DNA of 61,403 nt from an uncultured Prevotellaceae bacterium (GTDB lineage: Bacteria; Bacteroidota; Bacteroidia; Bacteroidales; Bacteroidaceae): contig CACZDV010000012.1 of NCBI GenBank assembly GCA_902780025.1, positions 1 through 61,403 on the forward strand. The letters are read 5' to 3'. Positions within the stretch are counted from its first letter, which is position 1, and the number at the start of each line of letters is the position of its first letter. A program made the position numbers and the translations under genes. Of this stretch, positions 1 through 8,552 are shown in pieces. The notes beneath the pieces were generated by a model, which was not told where the DNA came from, did not search any database, and saw nothing but the letters and a program-made list of their open reading frames with translations.

Positions 1-95
1 ATCAATAGCAAGCTATCGATCTGCTGCCCCTCGACTTGCATGTGTTAAGCCTGTAGCTAGCGTTCATCCTGAGCCAGGATCAAACTCTTCATTGT
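1..95 (-). rRNA. 16S rRNA, 5' end (partial)
   Basis: Read on the minus strand, this stretch contains the universal bacterial 16S start AGAGTTTGATCCTGGCTCAG, followed by the conserved GATGAACGCTAGC block and a V1 region of the Prevotella/Bacteroides type. The mature 5' end is placed near 95 by alignment of TGAAGAGTTTGAT with the E. coli 5' end. The gene runs off the left edge of the window, so only about 95 nt are present. It is transcribed from the promoter at 360-391. Confidence 0.97.
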
Positions 96-359
96 ATAAA
101 TTTCTATGAAATTTCTACGAGCCTCCGTCGTCACTCGGCAATTGAAAGCAAGCTTTCATTGCGCTCGTTCCTAGGAGCCTTGTAAAATTCTGTCTTGTCT
201 GACCAGGACGACTATCCTTCAATTTCTTGACGGTTCGCAAATTACCCAAGTGCCTAATAATAAGCACTCGCTTCTTGTACTACTTGTCTGTTTATGGAAA
301 TCTTTCAAAGAACTCTTTCTCTACAGCTCCCGACCCAAGTTTTTGGGCGAAAGCGGATG
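96..359 (-). other. rRNA operon leader (no gene)
   Basis: This is the transcribed leader between the 16S 5' end and the rRNA promoter, read on the minus strand. It contains several short inverted repeats, for example CCAAG/TTTTTGGG-type pairing near 335-346 and AAAGCAAGCTTTC near 147-158. These are the kind expected for processing and antitermination of pre-rRNA. Open frames crossing it also run antisense into the OmpA gene and look spurious. I see no protein gene here. Confidence 0.7.
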
Positions 360-391
360 CAAAGGTACACACTTTTCACCAACCTGCCAAA
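360..391 (-). promoter_or_regulatory. rRNA operon promoter
   Basis: On the minus strand, TTTG (391-388) is followed after exactly 20 bp by TACCTTTG (367-360). This matches the Bacteroidota primary-sigma consensus TTTG-N19/20-TAnnTTTG. It sits about 265 bp upstream of the 16S 5' end, just downstream of the terminator of the OmpA gene. Confidence 0.85.
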
Positions 392-420
392 TATTTCGGC
401 AACTATTTTAAGTTTTTTAA

Positions 421-458
421 GAAAAAAGAAATCCCTCTTGACGAGAATCAAGAGGGAT
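421..458 (-). terminator. Terminator of OmpA-family gene
   Basis: A perfect 11-bp stem (431-441 with 448-458, loop CGAGAA) lies just downstream of the minus-strand stop codon at 479. On the minus strand it is followed by a T-rich tract. It separates the OmpA transcript from the rRNA promoter. Confidence 0.85.
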
Positions 459-478
459 ATGAATTACACCTTATATTA

Positions 479-1333
479 TTATTTTTCTTTCGGAGCCTGG
501 CCGATCAAGTCCATGAACTCATCAAGCTTCGGGGTGATGATAATCTGCGTGCGGCGGTTACGCTGTTTGCCGACTTCGGTATCATTATCAGCCAAAGGAT
601 TATATTCACCACGTCCGCCAGCCGTCAGGCGCTTCGGGTCAACTCCATACTGGTTCTGCAGGGCCTGAACAACAGACGAAGCACGAAGGCAGGAAAGATC
701 CCAATTGTTGCGGATATTCTCGCGAGAGATGGGCACATTATCGGTATTACCCTCAATCAGCACGTCATAATCCTTATAGTCCTTGATAATCTTCGCAATT
801 TTCGACAGAGTCTCTGATGCACGGCTATTAATCTCATAAGAACCGCTCTTGTAGAGCATGTTGTCGGCCAGTGAGATATAAACCACGCCCTTAAGCACCT
901 GAACATCTACCTCCTTCAGCTCTTCTTTCGAGAGCGAGCGCGTCAGATTGTTCTGCAGCACAAGGTTCAGCGAATCAGACTTCGACTTCACTTCCACCAA
1001 ATGACGAATATACTGGTTTGACTCGTTAATCTGGTCGACCAGCTTTTCGATGGAGATGTTATTCTGCGAAGCGTTTGTCAGACTCTTGTCCAAAGCCCCT
1101 TGTAGCTTGTCGTAAGCTTTCTTTGACTCAGCCAGCGCGCGTTTCTGTGCAGCGAGCTGCTCCTCAAGGCTTGCCAGACGGGCATTCTTGGCTGCCAAAT
1201 CTTCTTTCGCCGTCTGAAGACTGGCGGTAAGCGACTTATTCTCGTCCTGACAGTTTGCCAATTGCTTTTTACTTGCGCAGCTGGAGAAAAGAATTCCAGC
1301 CACAGCCATCATCATAAAAACATTCTTTTTCAT
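479..1333 (-). CDS. OmpA-family peptidoglycan-binding lipoprotein
   Basis: A 284-residue protein with a lipoprotein signal peptide (lipobox LFSSC, Cys20), a long Lys/Ala/Glu/Leu-rich coiled-coil segment at about residues 25-110, and a C-terminal OmpA-like domain at about 165-270. The OmpA signature is visible as EGNTDNVP, then NWDLSCLRA, GRGEYNP and NRRTQII. Family knowledge suggests an outer-membrane or periplasmic lipoprotein that binds peptidoglycan and helps envelope integrity. The coiled coil probably spans or oligomerises in the periplasm. It is monocistronic, with its own -7 box (1396-1389) and terminator (421-458). The partner process is not visible from context. Confidence 0.9.
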   Translation of the reverse strand: MKKNVFMMMAVAGILFSSCASKKQLANCQDENKSLTASLQTAKEDLAAKNARLASLEEQLAAQKRALAESKKAYDKLQGALDKSLTNASQNNISIEKLVDQINESNQYIRHLVEVKSKSDSLNLVLQNNLTRSLSKEELKEVDVQVLKGVVYISLADNMLYKSGSYEINSRASETLSKIAKIIKDYKDYDVLIEGNTDNVPISRENIRNNWDLSCLRASSVVQALQNQYGVDPKRLTAGGRGEYNPLADNDTEVGKQRNRRTQIIITPKLDEFMDLIGQAPKEK

Positions 1334-1361
1334 AAACCTATTCTTTTTTAATGATTAATCA

Positions 1362-1396
1362 ATGCGTCAAAACGCATGTTTACGGCTGCAAAATTA
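1362..1396 (-). promoter_or_regulatory. OmpA-gene promoter and leader hairpin
   Basis: On the minus strand, TAATTTTG (1396-1389) fits the -7 consensus TAnnTTTG. The leader then contains a perfect hairpin, ATGCGT-CAAA-ACGCAT (1362-1377), about 30 nt before the start codon. The hairpin could tune translation or stability; no specific ligand or regulator is evident. Confidence 0.55.
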
Positions 1397-1470
1397 GTCA
1401 TTGGAAGCGCAAAAGCGAAGATTTGTACATTTCTTTATGTTTATTTAACCTCCACTAACGAAGGAGTAGG

Positions 1471-1500
1471 TCTGTTTGTCTACAATTTTTCGTACCTTTG
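1471..1500 (+). promoter_or_regulatory. Promoter of the M1 peptidase-purL unit
   Basis: TACCTTTG at 1493-1500 is a perfect -7 box, 18 bp before the start codon. A TTTG at 1475-1478 is nearby, but its spacing is shorter than the usual 19-20 bp, so the upstream element is uncertain. Confidence 0.6.
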
Positions 1501-1518
1501 CACACAAATTAACTAACG

Positions 1519-3525
1519 ATGAGAAAATCATACGTACTATCTACCCTTTTGTTCTGCCTGTTATGCGCCTCCGGATATGCGCAGAAGAACAAACGTAGCG
1601 TAGTAAAAGACTGGTCAGAATTACGTTCACAGCTGATATCAAACGTCAGCTATGACTTGACCTTCTATATACCTTCGGCACCTGAAGAAAAAGTCACTGG
1701 CATGGCGGTCGTTACTTTCACGCTGCCTACAAAGGCAGACATCGCGCTGGATTTCCAAGGACGCTTTACGGGCACATTCATCGTCAATGACAAAAAACGC
1801 AAGATACAGCAAGACGGGAAGCATATTATCATCCCCCTAAAATACACCAGGCCAGGAGCCAACAGGGTTGCCGTTAGTTTTGAAAGCAAAGACAATGCAC
1901 TGAAACGACATGGTGACTACCTATACACCTGTTTTTCACAAGGACAGGTAAGTACCTGTTTCCCGTGTTTTGACCAGACAGACATTCGGGCAACATTCAC
2001 CACCCACCAGAATCTGCCTGAAGGCTGGAAGGCTATGGCCAGCAATAGCCGAAGTCCCATTTCGCCCCATCTTTATTCGTTTATTGCAGGACGATTTGAG
2101 GAGCAAACCATCCAGCGCGAAGGACACAGCATGCGAATGTTCTACCGGAAACAGGATATTGCTGAGGAAAACCAGTTGCCGAAAATCATCCAAGACGCTG
2201 CCCAGGCGCTGCGATGGATAGAAGACTACACAAACCTGCCCTATCCCTTTGATGAATGTGGCCTGCTACTGCTGCCCGCCCCTCAGTTCAGTGACATCAA
2301 TTACTCCGGTGCTATCTGCCTGACCGACTCCCGCATCCCATTCAAGGAGAAAGAGACAACCAGCGACAAGCAGTTGAGGAGTCAGTTGATTGCTCATGAG
2401 ACCGCCCACCTTTGGTTTGGCAATATGACATCTGCACGTACCAGAAACGACATCTGGGCAAAGGAAGTACTTGCCAATTACATGACAACAAAGATGAATC
2501 ATCAGCATCGTGGCAAATCTGATCAGGAGTTGGAGTTTCTTACAGGTTGTCAAGCCAGGGCTATGGCCTTAGACGGCAGCAAACAAGCCTATGCTATTGC
2601 CCAAACACCATCATCAGGCAACCATCCGGCATTGTTTAATGATATCATGATCAGAGACAAGGGCACTGTCATGATGCGATTCCTGGAGGAGATTGTTGGC
2701 GAAAAAAACATACAGACAGCCCTGCAAAAGTACCTGCGGAAGTTTTACTACAAGCCTTCTTCTTGGGATGACTTCATCAGTATTCTTCATGAACAAGTTC
2801 CCAATGAGAACATCCCACAATTCAGCGATGCGTGGGTAAAGCAGAAAGGGATGCCCGTTATACACACCACTTATCAAGACGGGAATCTTATCATCAGCCA
2901 AAAAGACCCTAACGGACGGGGAACCTTCTGGCGTCAGAAGTTCGAAATGCGCCTGATTTACGATTTCGAACGTAGTCGAACCATTACTATTGACATGAAC
3001 CAACCTACCGTTAGTGTTAAGTTGAACAGTCAGCCCAACAGTATCATCCCCAACTATAATGGCCGCGGCTACGGACGCTTCACCTTAGACGAGACCTATA
3101 CAAAAAGCTTGCCACTACGTATTGTGGTTACGCGAAATGACCTAAACCGCTATTCCCTACTGCTGACAGCTTTCGATAATTACCTGATGGGACGCATCCC
3201 TCCCAGCTATTTCGGTGAGCTATACCGGAATATGACAAAAGAAAAGAACCCCCTCATTATGCAAGCTGCTATCGACCATATGGCAAAGATAGCCATTGAC
3301 CGACCTTCCTCAGAGCGTAAGACGCTGGAACTCTGTATGATGGATCTCTTGGGGGAGAATCGCCGCACAGACTGTCGCCAGATTGTCATCCGCAAACTGA
3401 CAGACATCGCCACAGCCCCTGAGGTCATCAATTTCCTGCGGCAGATAGGACAAGCGCACAATGACCCGGCACTTGACGAAGCGGATTATGCTGCCATCCA
3501 ACGGCTATTAAGCAGAAAACAATAA
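1519..3525 (+). CDS. M1-family zinc metallopeptidase, atypical
   Basis: A 668-residue exported protein with a signal peptide (about 1-21, ending SGYAQ). The M1 zinc site is intact: HETAH at 293-297, with the third ligand Glu316 in WAKE, the expected 18 residues further on. The canonical exopeptidase motif GAMEN, normally about 25-30 residues before HExxH, is represented by GAICL at 264-268. The N-terminus-binding Glu is therefore replaced by Cys. M1 enzymes normally remove N-terminal residues from peptides; without that Glu, the specificity or even the activity of this one is open. The N-terminal beta-domain and a C-terminal helical part are present, so it is full length. purL follows after 14 bp and is probably cotranscribed. 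The location is inferred to be periplasmic. Confidence 0.85.
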   Translation: MRKSYVLSTLLFCLLCASGYAQKNKRSVVKDWSELRSQLISNVSYDLTFYIPSAPEEKVTGMAVVTFTLPTKADIALDFQGRFTGTFIVNDKKRKIQQDGKHIIIPLKYTRPGANRVAVSFESKDNALKRHGDYLYTCFSQGQVSTCFPCFDQTDIRATFTTHQNLPEGWKAMASNSRSPISPHLYSFIAGRFEEQTIQREGHSMRMFYRKQDIAEENQLPKIIQDAAQALRWIEDYTNLPYPFDECGLLLLPAPQFSDINYSGAICLTDSRIPFKEKETTSDKQLRSQLIAHETAHLWFGNMTSARTRNDIWAKEVLANYMTTKMNHQHRGKSDQELEFLTGCQARAMALDGSKQAYAIAQTPSSGNHPALFNDIMIRDKGTVMMRFLEEIVGEKNIQTALQKYLRKFYYKPSSWDDFISILHEQVPNENIPQFSDAWVKQKGMPVIHTTYQDGNLIISQKDPNGRGTFWRQKFEMRLIYDFERSRTITIDMNQPTVSVKLNSQPNSIIPNYNGRGYGRFTLDETYTKSLPLRIVVTRNDLNRYSLLLTAFDNYLMGRIPPSYFGELYRNMTKEKNPLIMQAAIDHMAKIAIDRPSSERKTLELCMMDLLGENRRTDCRQIVIRKLTDIATAPEVINFLRQIGQAHNDPALDEADYAAIQRLLSRKQ

Positions 3526-3539
3526 AAAACATATAACGT

Positions 3540-6500
3540 ATGATTTACTATTTCAAAACACCGCAAAACAGCGTGATTGCCACTGAGGCCAATCATCAGC
3601 TGACACAAGATGAGACAAAAGAACTCTGCTGGCTCTACGGCAATGCCCAGATGTTAGATGCAGAGCATTTAGACGGATTTTTCGTAGGTCCGCGTCGCGA
3701 AATGGTGACCCCGTGGTCAACCAATGCCGTAGAGATTACGCAGAACATGGGACTAACGGGTATTAGCCGAATTGAGGAATATTTCCCAGTTGAGAGCAAG
3801 GATGCAGAGCACGACGAGATGCTACAGCGCATGTATACCGGCTTGGACCAGAACATCTTTACGATAAACATCAAGCCAGAGCCCATTAAGTATGTGGACA
3901 ATCTGGAGGAATACAACGAGCAGGAAGGTCTGGCTCTCTCGCCCGAGGAGATTGAGTATCTCCACGGACTGGAGAAGCAGAATGGTCGTCCGCTGACCGA
4001 TTCTGAGATCTTCGGATTTGCACAGATCAACTCTGAGCACTGCCGTCACAAGATCTTTGGTGGTACCTTCATCATCGACGGCAAGGAGATGGAAAGTTCG
4101 CTCTTCGCCATGATTAAGAAGACCACGCAGGAGAACCCTAACAAGATTCTCTCGGCTTATAAGGACAATGTGGCTTTTGCACAGGGTCCCATAGTTGAGC
4201 AATTTGCACCGAAAGACCAGAGCACCAGCGACTGGTTCCGTATCAAGGATATTGAGAGCGTTATCTCGCTGAAGGCTGAAACGCATAACTTCCCCACGAC
4301 CGTAGAGCCTTTTAACGGTGCTGCTACGGGTACTGGTGGTGAGATCCGCGACCGTATGGGTGGTGGCGTCGGTTCTTGGCCTATTGCAGGCACGGCAGTT
4401 TATATGACCGCCTATCCTCGCCTGACTGATGATGACAAGCTGACCCGTGACTGGGAAAGCATTCTGCCCGTTCGCCAGTGGTTGTACCAGACGCCTGAGC
4501 AAATTCTGATCAAGGCTTCGAACGGTGCTTCTGACTTCGGTAATAAGTTTGGCCAGCCACTGATTTGCGGTTCTGTACTGACGTTCGAGCATCAGGAGGA
4601 TGCATGTGGCTGTGGCACAGCCACAAGCTCGACGAAGTATGCTTACGATAAGGTCATCATGCTGGCTGGCGGTGTGGGTTATGGCACGAAGCGCGACTGT
4701 CTGAAGAAAGAGCCTCAGAAGGGCAACAAGGTAGTCGTCGTTGGTGGTGATAACTACCGCATCGGACTGGGGGGTGGTTCTGTGTCATCAGTTGATACTG
4801 GTCGCTACAGCAATGGTATCGAGTTAAATGCCGTACAGCGTGCTAACCCAGAGATGCAGAAACGTGCCTACAACCTGGTTCGTGCGCTCTGCGAGGAAGA
4901 TGTGAATCCTGTAGTGAGTATCCACGACCACGGTTCAGCAGGTCACTTGAACTGTCTCTCCGAACTCGTTGAAGAATGCGGTGGCGAAATCGATATGACC
5001 AAGTTGCCGATTGGCGACAAGACTCTTTCGAGCAAGGAGATCATCGCCAATGAGAGTCAGGAGCGTATGGGCTTGCTGATCGACGAGAAGCATATCGAGC
5101 ACGTTAGAAAGATTGCTGAGCGCGAGCGTGCTCCGCTGTATGTGGTTGGTGAGACTACTGGCGACGCTCACTTCTCGTTCAAACAAGGCGACGGCGTGAA
5201 GCCATTCGATTTGGATGTTGCCCAGATGTTCGGTCACTCGCCCAAGACCATCATGAAAGATAATACGGTAGAGCGTCACTATGCCGACGTGACCTACAGT
5301 CAGGATAAGATTGACGAATATCTGGACCGCGTACTCCAACTGGAAGCTGTGGCTTGTAAGGACTGGCTGACGAATAAGGTGGACCGTTCTGTGACAGGTA
5401 AGATTGCACGTCAGCAGTGTCAGGGTGAGATCCAGTTGCCTTTGAGCGACTGTGGCGTTGTTGCCCTCGATTATCGTGGTGAGAAGGGTATCGCAACAGC
5501 CCTTGGCCATGCTCCTCAGGCAGGACTGGCCGATCCTGCAGCAGGAAGTGTACTCTCTGTTGCCGAGGCGCTGACGAATATCGTTTGGGCTCCTTTGGCC
5601 GAGGGTATGGATTCGCTTTCATTGAGTGCTAACTGGATGTGGCCTTGCCGCTCTCAGGAGGGTGAGGATGCCCGTCTATATGCTGGTGTGAAGGCGCTGA
5701 GCGACTTCTGCTGCGACCTGCACATCAACGTACCCACAGGTAAGGACTCGCTTTCTTTGAGTCAGCAGTACCCCAATGGAGAGAAGATTATCTCTCCAGG
5801 AACAGTGATTGTATCTGCTGGTGGTGAAGTGAACGATATCAAGAAGGTGGTATCGCCTGTATTGGTAAACGATAAGAACGCATCACTCTATCATATCGAC
5901 TTCAGCTTCGACGAGCAGCACCTTGGTGGTTCTGCCTTTGCCCAGAGCTTAGGTAAGGTAGGTGATGATGTGCCTACGGTGAAGAATCCTGAATATTTTG
6001 CTGACGCCTTTATGGCCATCCAACAACTCATTGAGAAGGGTTGGATTATGGCTGGTCACGATATCTCGGCTGGCGGTCTGATCACTACCCTGCTCGAGAT
6101 GTGCTTCGCCAATCAGAAGGGCGGCATGCATATCAACCTGCACGACATCTGTAAGGATGGTGACGTAGTAAAGGCTCTCTTCGCTGAGAATCCTGGTGTT
6201 GTCATTGAGGTGAGCGACGAACACAAGCAGGAGTTCAAGGAGTTTATGGAGGAGGTAGGTGTTGGTTTCGCTAAGATTGGTTATCCCGTTGAGGATAGTC
6301 GCACCATCGTGGTGAAGGCTGGCGATGAGGAGAAAACCTTCGACATCGACGCCCTCCGCGACATTTGGTACAAGACTTCTTATCTGCTCGACCGCAAGCA
6401 GAGCTTCAACGGTAAGGCTAAGGAGCGCTTCGAGAACTATAAGAAACAGCCTATCGAGATGAAGTTCAATAAGGACTTCAAGGGCACGCTTGCCCAGTAC

Positions 6501-7274
6501 GGTATTTCTGCCGATCGTCGTCAGCCCTCAGGTGTAAAGGCTGCCATCATCCGTGAGAAGGGAACCAATGGTGAGCGCGAGATGGCTTACTGCCTCTACC
6601 TCGCTGGTTTCGATGTAAAGGATGTGATGATGACCGACCTGATTAGCGGTCGTGAAACACTCGAGGATATCAATATGATAGTATTCTGTGGTGGTTTCTC
6701 TAACTCCGATGTACTTGGTTCGGCTAAGGGTTGGGCTGGTGCCTTCCTCTTCAACCCCAAAGCCAAGGAGGCTCTCGACAAGTTCTATGCTCGCAAGGAC
6801 ACCCTCTCGCTGGGTATCTGTAACGGTTGTCAGTTGATGATTGAGCTTGGTCTTACCGGCGCAGCAGGAGCAAAAATGCTGCACAATGACTCTCATAAGT
6901 TCGAAAGCGAGTTTATCAGCTTAAGCATTCCTCAGAACAACAGCGTGATGTTTGGCTCGCTGAGTGGTAACAAACTCGGCCTGTGGGTGGCTCACGGCGA
7001 GGGAAAATTCTCACTGCCAGAAGCAGAGAGCACGTATAACGTGATTGCCAAGTACAACTACGCCGGCTATCCCGCTAACCCCAATGGTTCTGATTATAAC
7101 GTAGCAGGCATCTGCTCGGCCGATGGTCGTCATCTCTGCATGATGCCTCACTTGGAGCGCGCTATCTTCCCTTGGCAGAATGCCTGGTATCCGGCCGACC
7201 GTCGCCAGGATGAGGTAACACCGTGGATTGAAGCATTCGTCAACGCTCGCAAGTGGGTGGAGGCACAGAAGTGA
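3540..7274 (+). CDS. purL: Phosphoribosylformylglycinamidine synthase
   Basis: A 1244-residue single-chain FGAM synthase, close to the length of the large Gram-negative PurL. It catalyses the ATP- and glutamine-dependent amidation of FGAR to FGAM in de novo purine synthesis, in the cytoplasm. Visible parts are the linker region with NSEHCRH near residue 165, the AIRS-type synthase halves (KAETHNFPT, GTGGEIRD, later GKDSLS and GHDISAGGL), and a C-terminal glutaminase domain from about 1000. The glutaminase has catalytic Cys1094 in LGICNGCQ and His1204/Glu1206 in PHLE. The start ATG at 3540 follows the peptidase stop by 14 bp. The stop codon lies inside a short GTGAAGAG-type repeat that continues into the next gene. 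Confidence 0.97.
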   Translation: MIYYFKTPQNSVIATEANHQLTQDETKELCWLYGNAQMLDAEHLDGFFVGPRREMVTPWSTNAVEITQNMGLTGISRIEEYFPVESKDAEHDEMLQRMYTGLDQNIFTINIKPEPIKYVDNLEEYNEQEGLALSPEEIEYLHGLEKQNGRPLTDSEIFGFAQINSEHCRHKIFGGTFIIDGKEMESSLFAMIKKTTQENPNKILSAYKDNVAFAQGPIVEQFAPKDQSTSDWFRIKDIESVISLKAETHNFPTTVEPFNGAATGTGGEIRDRMGGGVGSWPIAGTAVYMTAYPRLTDDDKLTRDWESILPVRQWLYQTPEQILIKASNGASDFGNKFGQPLICGSVLTFEHQEDACGCGTATSSTKYAYDKVIMLAGGVGYGTKRDCLKKEPQKGNKVVVVGGDNYRIGLGGGSVSSVDTGRYSNGIELNAVQRANPEMQKRAYNLVRALCEEDVNPVVSIHDHGSAGHLNCLSELVEECGGEIDMTKLPIGDKTLSSKEIIANESQERMGLLIDEKHIEHVRKIAERERAPLYVVGETTGDAHFSFKQGDGVKPFDLDVAQMFGHSPKTIMKDNTVERHYADVTYSQDKIDEYLDRVLQLEAVACKDWLTNKVDRSVTGKIARQQCQGEIQLPLSDCGVVALDYRGEKGIATALGHAPQAGLADPAAGSVLSVAEALTNIVWAPLAEGMDSLSLSANWMWPCRSQEGEDARLYAGVKALSDFCCDLHINVPTGKDSLSLSQQYPNGEKIISPGTVIVSAGGEVNDIKKVVSPVLVNDKNASLYHIDFSFDEQHLGGSAFAQSLGKVGDDVPTVKNPEYFADAFMAIQQLIEKGWIMAGHDISAGGLITTLLEMCFANQKGGMHINLHDICKDGDVVKALFAENPGVVIEVSDEHKQEFKEFMEEVGVGFAKIGYPVEDSRTIVVKAGDEEKTFDIDALRDIWYKTSYLLDRKQSFNGKAKERFENYKKQPIEMKFNKDFKGTLAQYGISADRRQPSGVKAAIIREKGTNGEREMAYCLYLAGFDVKDVMMTDLISGRETLEDINMIVFCGGFSNSDVLGSAKGWAGAFLFNPKAKEALDKFYARKDTLSLGICNGCQLMIELGLTGAAGAKMLHNDSHKFESEFISLSIPQNNSVMFGSLSGNKLGLWVAHGEGKFSLPEAESTYNVIAKYNYAGYPANPNGSDYNVAGICSADGRHLCMMPHLERAIFPWQNAWYPADRRQDEVTPWIEAFVNARKWVEAQK

Positions 7275-7306
7275 AGAGTGAAAAGTGAAGAGTGAAAAGT
7301 GAAGTG
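7271..7306 (+). repeat. GTGAAGAGTGAAAA-type tandem repeat
   Basis: Two imperfect copies of GTGAAGAGTGAAAA and a partial third run from the last codon of purL into the first codons of the chromate-transporter gene. The same family, in the other orientation, occurs at about 46930-46965, and a diverged copy lies within the neopullulanase coding region at about 36264-36296. It makes the start codon of the downstream gene ambiguous. Confidence 0.75.
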
Positions 7307-7849
7307 AACATTTACTGGGATTTATTCCGAACTTTCTTTAAGATTGGCATATTCACCCTCGGGGGTGGATATGCCATGATTCCGTTGATAGAAGAAGAGG
7401 TCGTCAATCGTCATCAATGGGTTAGCAAAGAAGAGATGCTCGATCTGATAGCCATTGCCCAGAGTTGTCCTGGGGTCTTTGCCATTAACATCGCCATTTT
7501 TATCGGCTATAAATTACATAAGACCCAGGGAGCTATTGCCACGGCTTTCGGTACGGCTCTACCTTCGTTCCTTATCATACTGGCTATAGCCATCTTCTTT
7601 GCAGCGTTCAAGGACAACCCTGTCATTGCCGCCCTATTCCGTGGCATCCGTCCTGCCGTTGTGGCACTCATCGCCGTACCGACGTTCCGTATGGCACAAT
7701 CGGCTAAGATTGGCTGGACAAACTGTTGGATTCCCATTGTCTCCGCGATTGCTATCTGGCTCTTAGGCGTTTCACCTATTTATATTATACTGATAGCCGG
7801 CCTTGGTGGCTACCTGTATGGCATGTATATTAAACCGACGGAATCATGA
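7292..7849 (+). CDS. Chromate transporter family protein, first half
   Basis: A membrane protein of about 185 residues with the family motifs FKIGIFTLGGGYAMIP near the N-terminus and AQSCPGVFAINIA at about 55-67, followed by several hydrophobic helices. It corresponds to one half of a ChrA-type CHR transporter. The overlapping downstream gene encodes the other half, so the pair probably forms a heterodimer. Long ChrA exports chromate, but many short-chain pairs in anaerobes have no proven substrate and the true cargo is unknown. The start is a GTG at 7292 within a repeat; GTG at 7304 is an equally possible start, and no ATG lies upstream of the conserved region. Confidence 0.88.
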   Translation: MKSEVNIYWDLFRTFFKIGIFTLGGGYAMIPLIEEEVVNRHQWVSKEEMLDLIAIAQSCPGVFAINIAIFIGYKLHKTQGAIATAFGTALPSFLIILAIAIFFAAFKDNPVIAALFRGIRPAVVALIAVPTFRMAQSAKIGWTNCWIPIVSAIAIWLLGVSPIYIILIAGLGGYLYGMYIKPTES

Positions 7850-8421
7850 TCTACCTCAACCTCTTCATCACCTTCTTCAAGATAGGCCTCTTTGGTTTTG
7901 GCGGCGGCTATGGTATGCTGTCGCTCATCCAGCACGAGACGGTGGAACGTGCTCACTGGTTATCAACAGCCGAGTTCACCGACATCGTTGCCATTTCACA
8001 GATGACTCCCGGTCCTATCGGCATTAACTCTGCCACATACTGCGGTTACACGGCTATCCACAACGCTGGTCATGGTCAATTAATGTCTGTACTCGGATCG
8101 GCTACCGCCACCTTTGCCCTCGTCCTGCCCTCTCTTATCCTGATGATTCTTATTAGCCGTATGTTCATGAAATACATGAACACCCGCCCTGTTCGCTCCG
8201 TCTTTGCCGGTTTACGTCCTGCTGTTGTAGGACTGTTAGCCGCAGCCACCCTGCTGCTCTGCAACGCAGAGAACTTCTCGACACCAACAATGAACCCATG
8301 GCAGTTCTGGATTAGCGTAGCATTGTTTGCTGCCACAGCCTTTGGCACAGGCTATCTGAAAATCAATCCTATCCGCATGATTTGCTATGCAGCCTTTGCG
8401 GGACTACTACTTCTCTATTAA
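7846..8421 (+). CDS. Chromate transporter family protein, second half
   Basis: A 191-residue inner-membrane protein whose ATG overlaps the previous stop codon in an ATGA arrangement, implying translational coupling. It shows the paired motifs FKIGLFGFGGGYGMLSL near the N-terminus and SQMTPGPIGINSATY at about 49-63. These mirror those of the upstream protein, as expected for the two homologous halves of a split CHR transporter. Predicted helices fill the rest. The operon appears to follow purL by read-through, since no promoter is seen between them. Confidence 0.88.
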   Translation: MIYLNLFITFFKIGLFGFGGGYGMLSLIQHETVERAHWLSTAEFTDIVAISQMTPGPIGINSATYCGYTAIHNAGHGQLMSVLGSATATFALVLPSLILMILISRMFMKYMNTRPVRSVFAGLRPAVVGLLAAATLLLCNAENFSTPTMNPWQFWISVALFAATAFGTGYLKINPIRMICYAAFAGLLLLY

Positions 8422-8444
8422 CAACATAAGAATTTTGATAAAAT

Positions 8445-8507
8445 ACCACAATATTTGATATTTCTCATTCCCTCTATTGTGGTTTATCGGAATAATGATT
8501 ACCTTTG
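8445..8507 (+). promoter_or_regulatory. Promoter with overlapping dyad
   Basis: TTG (8477-8479), then 20 bp, then TACCTTTG (8500-8507) gives a strong Bacteroidota promoter 46 bp before the start at 8553. A perfect 9-bp inverted repeat, ACCACAATA (8445-8453) and TATTGTGGT (8475-8483), overlaps the upstream promoter element. It could be an operator, or a weak hairpin ending the previous transcript. No T-run follows, which favours the operator reading. Confidence 0.65.
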
Positions 8508-8552
8508 CAGCTGAAACTGCAAACTTAATCAATTAAATCAAACTTTTTGCTT

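Noticed and set aside
227-817. Open frame of 196 codons across the rRNA leader and antisense to the OmpA-family gene
   Set aside because: It runs opposite to a clear lipoprotein gene and through the rRNA promoter; the translation has no domain character.
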